Shown: one piece after another, positions 1-10,869 of the stretch
Numbering within the stretch: position 1 is the first letter of the stretch
How the letters are laid out: each line of letters opens with the position of its first letter
Assembly (NCBI RefSeq): GCF_001659605.2
Contig: NC_035174.2
Span: forward strand, 1,614,389-1,678,388
DNA: 64,000 nt
Reading direction: 5' to 3'
Origin: Manihot esculenta
Lineage: Eukaryota > Streptophyta > Magnoliopsida > Malpighiales > Euphorbiaceae
Translations under genes and position numbers: made by a program
The notes under the pieces: generated by a model
The model's input: only the letters and a program-made list of their open reading frames with translations
What the model was told of the DNA's origin: nothing
The model's database searches: none

Positions 1-182
1 TGAAAGAAATTTTTAATTCTATTCCAATTGAATTGATCTTTATAAGATTTGAATATTTATACACAAAGAATCAACCTAAATTAGGAATATTTACAATAAG
101 AATAAAATCCTTATAATCAAGCCTAATTAAGATTCTAAAGGTCTGAATCCTCCTAATTAGGAATCTTTTATATTAGTCAACA
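1..182 (-). repeat. 3' LTR of the copia relic (window edge)
   Basis: It starts TGAAAGAAAT at the first base and ends GTCAACA at 182. It shares the ordered blocks TCTTTATAAG, ATTTATACACAAAGAAT and GTCAACA with 2735-2933. The last copia reading frame (ending at 157) enters it, so the polymerase portion was deleted up to or into this LTR. The true outer end may lie just outside the window. Confidence 0.6.
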
Positions 183-2734
183 CATCCATACTGACCAAGT
201 ATTTTCTAGATGGACGGTGATAACATTTGTATCCCTTCTGTATTGGAAAATACTTAACAAACACACATTTAAAGGCCTGGGGGGTCAAACTTTCCAGCTG
301 TCCTAGTATGACAAAGCAAGCACGCCAAAATACTTTTGGTGGAACAATGCATGAATTCTTTCCTTGTAGAACCTTCAAAGAACTCATAAAGTCAAGGGTC
401 TTGAGGGGCATTTGATTGATAAGATAGGCAGATACAAAGACTGTATCTTCTAATATGCTTGGGTAGGTTCATTATGAACATAAGAGATCAAGTTACCTCT
501 AATAGATGCATGTTTTTCCTTTTAGCAACGCCATTTTATGCACTAGTATAAAGACAACTTGATTGGTGTACTATCCCATTGGACTCTAAATAAGCAGAAA
601 ACCTACTATCCATGTATTCTCTTCCATTGTCAGTTTTAAAAATTTTCACCTTAGTATCAAATTGAGTACAAATCATCTTGTGAAAGGATTGAAAACAAGA
701 AAAGACATTACTTTTAGCGTTAATCAAATATACCCAAGTCATTCGAGTGCAACAATCAATAAAAGTGACAAATCATCGATTACCAGATAAGAAGATAGAT
801 TGAGTAGGCTCCCAAACCTCATAATGAATAATTACAAAAGGAATTTGGCTTTTATTATGACTCAAAGGATAGGAGGTTCTAGTGTGCTTAGCATACTCAC
901 AATTATCATAAAATAAAGAACCAAACTGAGTTCTAGTAAATAAACTAAGATAAAGTTTTTATAAGATAAAAAATGATGGATGCACTAACTGCCTGTGCCA
1001 CTGTATTATTTACTGATTGAAATTCTTATTTCCTCCAAAACAGACTTGAGATATCAGATAACCTAGATAACCTTCCAACATATATAAGTCATTATGCAGT
1101 CTACCATTGCCAATCCTCTTTCTTGTGAGAAGATCCTAAATAACACAATGATCAGAAAAGACTTTAATTCTACAGTTAAGAGCATTAGTGATAGCACTGA
1201 CAGATAAAAGATTGACAGGAAAACGGAGAATATGAAGGACAAATAATTTAACATTGGGTGCACAAATAACAGAACCTGTTCCGGATATGGGAATAAAAGA
1301 GCCATTAGCAATTCTGACACTGTCTTTAGTTAGAAAAGAAAGATAATTTAGAAAGTCTTTTAGAAGAGCCTGTCATATGTCTATTTGCACCATAATCAAT
1401 AATTCATGAACAATATCAAGAGAGGAAGTATCACCTGACTTTACAATGTTAGATGTGGTGTCAGAAAAGGAAAAGGTGTCAATATGAGACAGGAGGCGCT
1501 TGAGACTCTGAATTTCATTCGGGGAAAGGAACTCGATAGTTGTTGTCTCCTTAAAGGGCTCCTCCACAGTTTCTGCTAAATTAGCTTAAGCTCTAAAGGT
1601 ACTTCGTTTCTCCCCACAGACGACTATGTAACTTTCAGCAAGTCTTCTTAGTATGTCTCGGTTTCCCACAATACATATGATCTCTCTCAGAATTAAAAGG
1701 TTGCGGTGTGCTCAAACTAGTAGCCAACTCAGCCTTTTCAACTGGTATAATATAGAGCATAGCATGTCGGTAACTTTCCTCTTATTTAACATGGGCATGG
1801 GCCTCTTCTAATGAAGGAAAAGGTTTTTCCCCAACACTTGAATCCGAATTGAATCATATTCGTTATTCAACCCTACAAGAAAATCATAGACCCGCTCCTT
1901 GTCAATCATTCTCTGAAATTTGACTACATTTCAACACTGTCTGTCTGGAAGTCCTGATAGTAATCAAAGTTCCTGCCATAAGTCACACAGTTCAAAATAA
2001 ATTTGGGAGATAGTAATTTCTCCTTACTATGGATCTTATTTCGAATATCATAAATCTGGGCATCATTCCCAATCTTGGAATAAGTTAAGGACAAAATTTT
2101 TCATATCTTTGTAACAGTATCAAGTAAAGGACTTAGAGACATGAGGTTGCATAAAGTTAAGTAATCATGTTATAACAAGATAATTATCCGAATTCCATTG
2201 AGAAAAATCTAGATCACCCTCATCCGGTTGCTTTTTATTATCGATGACATAGCCTTACAGTCCTCTAGTCTTGATAAACAACAAATAAGATCTTGACCAA
2301 GCAAGATAATTGGTGCCATCAAGTTTTACGGAACTAATTTGCAAGGGTTATCTTCTGCCATGATAAAAACAAATGAACCATGAAAGAATAGGAGGTACCC
2401 AAGGTTGAATATATAAGAGAGCGCAACCAAATCACCAAGAGACTAGGTAGCGGCACAGGATGGCCGGAAAGAGTTCGGAAACAGCGCCGGAGTGGACTGG
2501 GCAGCGTCGGACAGAGTCTCACGTGCCGAGAAGGAAGGGCGCGTGAGCCTCATGCGCGTGGCTTTCTAGCGTAGGAGTTGGACGGCTGGCCAGCGACCCT
2601 GCTGGTGGCGGCGGTGAAATGAGAAAAGGCTCCTAGATAGGGCAGCACCAAAAAGGTAGATTTAGGGTTTTAAAAACCCTAAAGAGGAAAAATTGAATTT
2701 AAATCCTAAAATTAGGAAAAAAAATCTCATACCA

Positions 2735-2933
2735 TGAAGATTTTAAAGTATTCTTGTATTTCACTCTTAATCTTTATAAGTGATTTACATGACTATTTAT
2801 ATACAAAGAATTACAACTAAACAGAAAGCAAATAATCAAAATAATTACAGAGATAATTAAGGATACTAATTTATATCTAGAATCTGTAATTAAATCAAAT
2901 CATATCACTAGAAAATCAGCAAATAAGTCAACA
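2735..2933 (-). repeat. 5' LTR of the copia relic
   Basis: It is 199 bp, begins TGAAGATT and ends GTCAACA, giving TG...CA termini. It shares the core TCTTTATAAG, TATTTATA, ACAAAGAAT and the terminal GTCAACA with the repeat at 1-182. The PBS-like sequence begins directly inside it, which fixes it as the 5' LTR on the reverse strand. Confidence 0.7.
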
Positions 2934-3145
2934 AATATGATTTATGATAATTCTTATTTATCTATTTGTTTGTCTATAATTTTGGAAAGCAACATATATG
3001 AGGCATGATATAAATCTGTGTTCGAGCATGTAAATATGATGTGCTATCTTCGCTTTAAAAATGTCTTGTTGCTAAATAATTGCTGATGGTTAAGATAAAC
3101 AAAGTTGAGGTTTAAAACCATTAGATATTTAAATGTTGATGGCAG

Positions 3146-4496
3146 GGGAGTTGAACCTTTTGCTTCAGCATCAGAAATTAAGAAGGCATATCGAAAAGCT
3201 GCACTTAGGCACCATCCTGACAAGGTTTATTCATATACTGCTATATGGCCATATCTTACCATGATTCCCCACATTGATAAATTCATTGATGTAGGCTGGT
3301 CAGTCCTTGGCAAGAAATGAGAATGGAGATGATGGGCTCTGGAAGGAGATGGGAGAAGAAATTCACAACCATGCGGACAGACTGTTTAAAATAATTGGGG
3401 AGGCATATGCAGTACTTTCTGATCCTACTAAGGTCTTAAATTTTATTACTATGCTAGTCATTATGGTTTTGCATTCTTTTACTGGTACAATCTGCCTTTA
3501 TTTGTTTTTCTTTTTTTGGAACATCTGTTCTGGCCTCACCTGCAAAAATGCAACGACTGAGCAAATTTCTTGCACCAAAGCTTGGTCTGGCCCAATCAAA
3601 GCCTGTCAACATCTGGGGTGCGTTTGGGGAGTCACTTCCCTTGAGGCCTGACCTTCCTAATGAATAAAATGTTTACTTTCATTAACATGGTTTGGCTTCA
3701 TTAAACACATGGTCTCAAGGGTCAGGCTGGACCAGCCTTTTGATCAGGTCTACCATTTTCCATGCAAGTTGAGAAAATACATTGTGTAGACTGTGGACTA
3801 TGGAGAATTGTCATCAGTTGTTTTTTTCCTTTTTCCCCCTGGATTCTTCACTCTTGTATCCCTCCCACAAGCAAAACATAATACCCTTGCTTGCTTATAT
3901 TTTACACAACTCTCAGCACTCTCACTACCTTGGACCAGCCATTTTCAAATGCCTTGAAGAAAAATGTTTTATTGTAATTTTACTTGTTTGGATCACTTTC
4001 TTATTTCTTATATGTAGATCAATACACGTTCTGGTTCCCCTTCCTGTGTAATTCTTACTTCTACACGTTTTGTCACTTTCACATTGATAATCCCTCATTG
4101 GTTTCTTCTTATATTTAGATCAATGAACATGGTTCTCCTTCCTGCATTTTTCTGAGTTCACATGTTCTCCCTTGAAGATTAAGATTTGACTTATGATCTT
4201 CTTTTACTTTGACTTTCTGCCCTTAGCATAACATGTTTGCTTAGCTAAACAGCCTGCTAAACTTTTGTTGTTCCTTTCGTGTTGTTTTTGTTAGAAACTT
4301 TTTGGTGTTTATTTTGTCAATTGTCATCTATTTGCAGCGTTCAGAGTATGATCTCGAAGAAGAGAGGATGAATTGCCAAAGGAAACACAATGGAAGCAGC
4401 AAATACAGAACACACACAGATGCACAGAACTATCAGTTTGAAAGAAGCGGCACTAGAAGACAGTGGAGAGAGGTTTGGAGATCATATGGAAGATAG
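3146..4496 (+). CDS. DnaJ/TPR co-chaperone, C-terminal exons only (At5g12430/TPR16-like)
   Basis: Three exons are visible: about 3146-3224, 3295-3432 and 4338-4496 (stop). The first encodes the J-domain core GVEPFASASEIKKAYRKAAL followed by RHHPDK, so the HPD signature that stimulates Hsp70 ATPase is present. The second begins AGQSLARNENGDDGLW and ends SDPTK. The third begins RSEYDLEEE and ends FERSGTRRQWREVWRSYGR. Order, spacing and C-terminus match plant proteins with TPR repeats followed by a C-terminal J domain. Acceptor and donor dinucleotides are canonical. The TPR-coding exons are not in the window; the copia relic sits where the preceding intron would be. Either the gene spans that insertion or it is 5'-truncated. 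The first exon start relies on the acceptor GGCAG at 3145 and is the least certain boundary. Confidence 0.8.
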
Positions 4497-5232
4497 CTCG
4501 CCAACGGAAGAGCCAGCTGCTTGGTCAAAGAGATCTTGATGGCAATCATGTGTGCTTGCTTGATAAGAATCTCCATGTTCCAGAGTGACTATTGTGTATG
4601 CTACGCATGGTAAGAATTTTGAGATTTATGATGAAAGTAAAAGATGGGTTTGATATGTTAGCTGCAGTGTTTATGTAATTTCAACCGAGGGGTCTTGCAT
4701 ATGGGAAGTTGCTTCAGCTATTTTGAGAATTGACGACCAACACGCAGCAGATGCATGATGTTTGAAAGCTTTGGTGAAGTTTAGTGTTTTGTCGCCCATA
4801 CAGGATTTTGTCACCAAGAATAGCAAAAAGAAATTGGTTTCTATTGTGATTTTGACAGATGATTGTAAACTTGATGTGGAAATTTGTTAATTTGAGGACT
4901 AGGATTTTTCATTTGAGGAGAAAAAAGGGAAAAGATAATAGAAAAACAATAAAGAAATAGAAAAAGAGAAATATATATGTTTTTTTTTTTTTTTTTTGAC
5001 GAGATATGAGGAAGGAAGTTATTACTGGAGGTGTGTAAATGTGCAGGTCATTTGTACAGATGTAATGTTAACGGTGCAATCGACAAATTACAGTATATAT
5101 ATTTTTTAATTTTTAATTTAATTCTATCATCTTGTAAATGAAATATTTCAATAAATCAATTATAGTTTTCTATTAGAAATTCATATTTTCAGTTTTAAGT
5201 TCCTTAAAAAAAAAAAAAAACTGTTGTATATA
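4497..5232 (+). other. 3' flank of the DnaJ gene; no gene seen
   Basis: This is probable 3' UTR running into intergenic DNA, with a T-run at 4981-4997 and an A-run near 5206-5220. I see no coding exon, tRNA or transposon end here. Confidence 0.5.
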
Positions 5233-7064
5233 TCCATCATGGGCGTTATTAGTTCAAACGTAAAACCTCTATTTTAGTGGGGTAGAGAAAACAAATTTGT
5301 TAAACTTCCAAATACTTAAAAAGAAAAAAAATCATTCCTTTTAAAGGATGAAAAAAACCATGAAAGTTAAAAAAAAAAAGAAAAGAAAACCCTTATATTA
5401 GTAAACTACTGATTTCTACTTTCTAGTAACTGGAATATACCTACTATGACACTAAAAAAAAATTCAAGAAGGCCTGCCTAGAAAAACCAGGTCACTTACG
5501 CCTGTTAAAAAATCATAGGTTCCTCTTGATTTACCAAAAGACTGCAAATCATGACATCCCAACTGCAACTATTCGACAATCACAGGAAGGAAAAAAAAAA
5601 CACTCAAATATTATTCATGCATTCTATTTTTCTTCGAAACGTGTTTGTTTCAACGATATAAGCTGATGTATTCAATAAGGACAAACAAAAAAAAACAAAA
5701 AAAGGAAAATCCGATCAAAGAACAAAGCTATCTTCAGACCTTCTAGTTTGTAAATTGATCGGATTTTCCTTGTATAATGAAAAACACATATTTCGAAGAA
5801 ACCAGAATGCATGATAACTAATATTTAACTAATCCGCTAATTATATCGACATCGCCTGTATGACCCCTTCCAGTGCAGGTTTTGCTTGAAATCCTTCCCA
5901 CCTTGACTTCTCAAATCCTGAAGATCAATACCCATCCAGATAATGATTTTTCCTTGTCTTGCAATTTGTGGGTCCGATTCAATTTTTCTTGTCATCTCCT
6001 GAACTCTCTTTATCTCCCACAATCATGCCTGTTATTACCAGGGGTTTGTGCCATTCTTCGCAATCTTCATCCCATCCTGTTGCCCTTATTTCCGACAGCA
6101 AAACGGGAGCATTCTCTTCTTTATATTCCTCCACTTGCCTTCGAGCTGCCTCCAACTCCGCGAGAAGTTGAGGGTCGAGTTTAGCGTTCCAGTCGATTTT
6201 ATCAATGTACATATCAGGATTTGGTAGAGGCAAGAACTTGCATGGAAGGCCCCCATTTTTTGCCCAGAACCTGCTCTTGGCCCGTTGAAAAGATTCCTTG
6301 CCTGCTGAATCCTCCCATTCCATGACATTGGTAAATAGTGATGTGTATCGCTTGGCTTTTAAGAAATATTTCCACTGCATTCCTCCAACCTCCAAGCAGA
6401 ATCTTTTTTCCCATGCAGAAACAGAATTTGTAGAACGAGTCCAGCTCTGACGTGGTTGATGATGTTGGGCTCTTTTGGGACATTCCATATTTTTTCTGAA
6501 AGAGACGAGCAGTTGTATGAACTATAGAGAGAATCCAGTGATAGCTAGTGTCAAGTTTAAGAAGGAGACATGCAGTGGAACCTTAGTTATAAGCCAACGA
6601 TAATAAGGGTTTGTTTTGGAATTTATGCAGAAATAGATCTCTGTTTCCCGTTTGGATTTGGATTACCATCACCTTTTCCAATTTGAATTTGGATAACCAT
6701 CTTCTCAAGTCATATAGTTTCCTTTTCAGAATGCACAAGACTTATTTCCTTTTCAGGATTTGGAGAGAATATTTTGCCCTAATTATAATTAATCAAGCGA
6801 GTAATATTATCATAGTTCGTATAATCTTAACATAATTTTAGGAGATAATTGATAATATAATCATAGACATAATTGATCATATTTTATACTATATAATCCT
6901 TATATTCTATTATATAGAAAGCAAGAAAATAAAAAATATTTTTCTTTCTATAATTTTAAAATTTTCTTTTTTTAATCTCTTTCTCAATTCTCTAATAAAT
7001 ACTCATCTCATTGAAAGTGGAGTATTAATTATTCAACACCATTCATAAAGGTATTAAGATGGGT
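5233..7064. repeat. Local duplication, copy A (contains the small gene)
   Basis: Ordered similarity to 9597-10250 includes ATGGGCGTTATTAGTTCA (5239 versus 9599), CTCTATTTTAGTGG (5268 versus 9706), the stretch around CTTATATTAGTAAACTACT, CTTGACTTCTCAAATCCTGAA (5902 versus 9971), TGCAGAAATAGATC (6628 versus 10026) and ACTCATCTCATTGAAAGT (7000 versus 10185). Copy A carries about 0.6 kb, including most of the 5979-6488 reading frame, that is missing from copy B. Confidence 0.75.
5979..6488 (-). CDS. Small conserved-looking plant protein of unknown function
   Basis: A single open frame encodes 169 residues. I do not recognise a named family with certainty. The composition is protein-like: SVSAWEKRFCLEVGGMQWKY, then a Trp-rich block with VMEWEDSAGKESFQRAKSRF, WAKNGGLPCKF, PNPDMYIDKIDWN, and an acidic tail with GWDEDCEEW. 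I recall plant hypothetical proteins with the same W-x-DSAG and GLPC...PDPDxYIDxIDW pattern, but cannot confirm this here. No signal peptide or membrane segment is seen. The segment just downstream (5837-5978) is open in another frame. The gene sits in copy A of a duplication whose other copy lacks it, so it could be a recent or decaying locus. Confidence 0.5.
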   Translation of the reverse strand: MECPKRAQHHQPRQSWTRSTNSVSAWEKRFCLEVGGMQWKYFLKAKRYTSLFTNVMEWEDSAGKESFQRAKSRFWAKNGGLPCKFLPLPNPDMYIDKIDWNAKLDPQLLAELEAARRQVEEYKEENAPVLLSEIRATGWDEDCEEWHKPLVITGMIVGDKESSGDDKKN

Positions 7065-9596
7065 TCCATAAATCTCGTGCAGTTTATGTAATTAGTCGTT
7101 TGGATATTAAATTTTTTTATATTATGATATTATTTTATAAAATAATATTTATTTTCATATAAATTCATATAGAAATAAAACATTTTCATTAAAATCTAAA
7201 CTCAAAATACTAATCATTTATAAATTCATATACCATTAAACTCAATTGTAACAAATAAAAATAAAAATTTTAGCCCTAATTATTATATATTATTAATATT
7301 CTATAATAAATTTTATTCAAACAACTATATTTTTTAAAAAATAAAATTTATTAAGTTTCAACTATGATGAATGACAGCGGTGATAGTGGAGATGAACGAA
7401 AATCATCTCTTTTATCATGATACCTATTTCAATTGTTTTTTAGTGTTAAAATATAAGTATATCAATAACTTCACAATAATTATAATATAAATATATTTCA
7501 ATATTGAGAAAAAATATGATAATTTTTGTAAAATATGTATATAATTTAGCATTCAACTTTAATTAAGTTAATAGAGCTAAATTGACTGTGAAAATTTGTG
7601 CAACTATAAATTTTATGCTAAATGCTAAGAAAATAATAAAAAAGAAAAATTTCAAAACACAATTCATATGACAATGGAAGAGAGAAAAATGTGATATTGT
7701 ACTAACAGGTCTTATATAAAATGGATAATTAAAGTTATATTTTTATGGAAAATGAAGAAATTAAAATTATTATAATTATTAATATAATAAATTATAATAA
7801 TTTAAATTTATTAGTATTTGTAACACTTATTTAGAGTATTATTATTTAGAGTATTAGAATAGCAATTTTATTTTTATTATACTTTAATTTTTTATAGTTA
7901 CTTGAATCGAATGAAATTTTAATTTGATAATATTTTATACTATTAGTTCTATTAATTCTTTAATTATTTTATATTTTAATTAATATTTTTTATAATAATT
8001 TTAATTGATCCTATATATTTATCCTATATAATTATTCACATCATACAGAACATTTATATTTAAATTATATTAGTTATAATTTTATAAAATTATCAAATAA
8101 AAAAACAATAATAATGTGAGATAGTAAAAATGTTTTATATGATCTTTTATTATAAAATTATTATTGTATGATAAAAAGGATTTTTTTTAAATTGTCCAAA
8201 TAAAAAGAATCTTTTTAAATGATATTTACTCAATTTTTATAAATATATTTTTAATATTTTTTTTATTATTAAAATATAAAAATAGAATAAAATTTTTTTA
8301 ATAATAAAAATTTTATTATAATATTAATAATATAATATATTAAAAAATAGTAGCACATTAAAAAATTATATAATAAATATAATAAAATTTTATTTATTAT
8401 ATTAAAAATTAATAAAAAATCAAAAGATATTACGCGGTAACGAATGTAAAAATTTAAGTCAGGAGTGTAATTTAATTTTTTCAGTAAAAATTTCAATTTC
8501 ACTTAATTTATAAAAAAATATCTATTTATATCCATAAAATTTTTAAAATAAAATTTAATTTTAAGTAAAAAAATAAAAAAAATTCACATACATAAAATTT
8601 TATAAACTAAATTAATTTGCTCATATTAAATATTAAAAATAAATTTTTAGAATTTTTTAATATGAGTTATTTAAATTATTATTTATTAAAAAATATTATT
8701 TGATTTTAATATTTTAATTTATATTTAAAATTTTTTAAATTTAAAATATAACTTTGAACTATTAAATTATTTTTTATTTACATTGATTATACTCTAAATT
8801 TTCATAATAAAATTATTATCATTTAATTTTATCCATATGTAAAAATTTAGAATATTATCAGTAAATTTAAAGCGCACGTGATCAATTTAATATTTTTTTT
8901 AATAAATAGTTAATTTATATTTAATTATTATAATTTTTATAATTTCAAGAGTTAAATGGATTAATTTCAACAATTATGGAATCTATGTATATATTAAGTA
9001 AATAAATTAAATAATTAGTGAATAATTTATTTTAAATTAAGTAGAATATATAAAATTAAAATTTTTTAAATAAAAAAATACATAGATTAAAATGACTACT
9101 GAAACATTTATTTATAAGAGAATTAGTATTACATTCCTTATTTTTTAAAAATTTTACTAATTCTCATTTTTATAAAAATTATATTTAGTAATTTTTTATA
9201 AAAAAATAAATATTATAAATATTAAATATATAGAAATTAAATGATACATATAATTAAAATTATATGAATTAAATGACATAAATATTAAAACATATTAATA
9301 AATTTATAAAGACTAAAAAATTTATGTTATAAAATATAAATATATTTTAATCGAATAACTTTTAAATAGAATAAATTAATAATTTTTTTAAAAATTTAAG
9401 TACTGAATAATAATTTTTTTAATTATTTAAAATTAATAAAAATTACATAAATATTCCTATAAAAATTTTAAAATGTTAGGACGCCATGGCCTCTTGACTC
9501 TAAGTGAATCCGTCGCTGATTACACAGTAAAGCTTTTCTAGCTAGATAATGTGCAACAGAGTTTGCAAGACATGCTTAGAACAAACATATGAGAAT
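7065..9596. other. Extremely AT-rich intergenic DNA
   Basis: About 2.5 kb consists almost entirely of A and T, with only short GC-containing islands near 7370-7420 and 9480-9596. Reading frames in it are low-complexity (Leu, Ile, Phe, Tyr, Lys, Asn) and not credible. I see no TIR, LTR or RNA gene. It could be old decayed transposon DNA or a matrix-attachment-like spacer. Confidence 0.6.
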
Positions 9597-10250
9597 CATG
9601 GGCGTTATTAGTTCATAGATAAAACTTTGAAAATTTTTATATTTCTAACAAGCTGTCGCTAAAGATAGCAAACTTATTTATTATATGATATATTTACTAC
9701 TAGCGTCTCTATTTTAGTGGATTGAAAAAAAAAAATTTAAATGCTTTAAAGAATTTCTCATTCCTCGTAACCATGAAAAATTATAAATTTTTTAAAAAAT
9801 GAAAAACCTTATATTATTAAACTACTAATTTCTAGTAACTGGAAATACCTATTACTGACAAAAATAAATTCATGAAGGGTGCCTGTTAATTTCTTGGATA
9901 CTTAGAATGCAAATATTCCGACAAACAAAAGGAGGAAAATAAAAATAAAAAAGAAAACTTTATCTTCCAACTTGACTTCTCAAATCCTGAAGATCGATAC
10001 CCATCTCCTCCGAGGTCATAGTTTGTGCAGAAATAGATCACCCTTTCCTGTTTGGATTTCAGAAATACATCACAGTTTCCCTTTTGGATTTGGATTACCA
10101 TCTCTTCCGAGGTCATCGTTCCCTTTCCAGAATCCAAAAGCCTTGTTTTATTTTCCTAATCTCTTCCTCAATTTACTAATAATACTCATCTCATTGAAAG
10201 TACAGAATTAATTATTCAACACTATTAACACAGATATTAAGGTAATTTAA
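9597..10250. repeat. Local duplication, copy B (internally deleted)
   Basis: It is homologous to 5233-7064 with the same orientation and block order but lacks the small-gene segment. Short internal duplications, such as the repeated GGATTT...TTACCATCTC and TCCGAGGTCAT units at 10009-10115, suggest slippage after the deletion. No coding frame survives. Confidence 0.65.
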
Positions 10251-10869
10251 GTAATATTTTACATTAATAAAAACTACAAGCCCCTGAAATATTAAAAAGA
10301 TTTAATGCAACTCCTCATGAAGACACAAGAGAACATAACTTAACATGAAGTAGGTGACCTTCCTAAACGCTTCAATATTATCATTAAATGATGGCAAGTG
10401 CAATGCAATCGACGATTTTCTCTGGAGAATTGAGTAGTTCAATCAAATTAGCACATCATTTCCTCCTTGTCCTCAAAGAACAATTGCCCTTGTTTCTATA
10501 TATAATTCTAAATTGGATGCTCTCAGATGCTCGGATCACTCTGTCATTTCTGCCACCTGAAATGTAATACGTGAAACTTGAATGGCTGCTTATTCAAAAG
10601 TTATTTGAACCTGGAAATTTGAAATCAGAAACTAAGCGTTTCCAAAACCTGCAAACTTACCTTCCAAATTCAAAGTGTACTACAGCGACAAAGTTGAGAA
10701 AACTTCAAGTTGGACAGCTTTCCAAGAATTTTCACACATATATTCCTAATCCGAGTTCTTTTGGTTCAGTTTCTACCATCCAAGGTGGCCTGTATAAAGA
10801 AGGAAAAGTCAGCATGCATCAGACAGGGGTGAGAAAAACTCAAGACGACTATTTTCTGGATCAGAATCT
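10251..10869 (-). other. 3' flank and probable 3' UTR of the saccharopine dehydrogenase-like gene
   Basis: The stretch follows the stop of the reverse-strand gene. A forward-strand open frame crosses it and the last exon (10571-11008), but it has no recognisable protein features and is treated as chance. No other element is seen. Confidence 0.45.

Larger units (their letters stand above)
1..2933 (-). mobile_element. Degenerate Ty1/copia LTR retrotransposon with internal deletion
   Basis: Reading the reverse strand from 2933 down, an LTR (2735-2933) is followed by a primer-binding-like site TGGTATGAGA, close to the tRNA-Met-type TGGTATCAGAGC. Next comes a gag start (about 2340-2240, motif LDGTNYLAWSRSYLLF), a GAG-pre-integrase stretch (about 1100-970, WHRQLVHPSF), an integrase core (about 830-536, FKTDNGREYMDSRF) and the post-integrase segment (411-157, QKGYKCYHRPSRKY). 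The coding region then runs straight into a second LTR (1-182). Reverse transcriptase and RNase H are absent. Many stops and frameshifts are present, so the element is dead. The base run after the right LTR is AATAT; the left flank lies outside the window, so the target duplication cannot be tested. Confidence 0.85.

Noticed and set aside
8269..8502. Reverse-strand 77-residue frame rich in Leu, Phe, Ile and Tyr
   Set aside because: It is low-complexity translation of AT-rich DNA, with no start context or homology signal.
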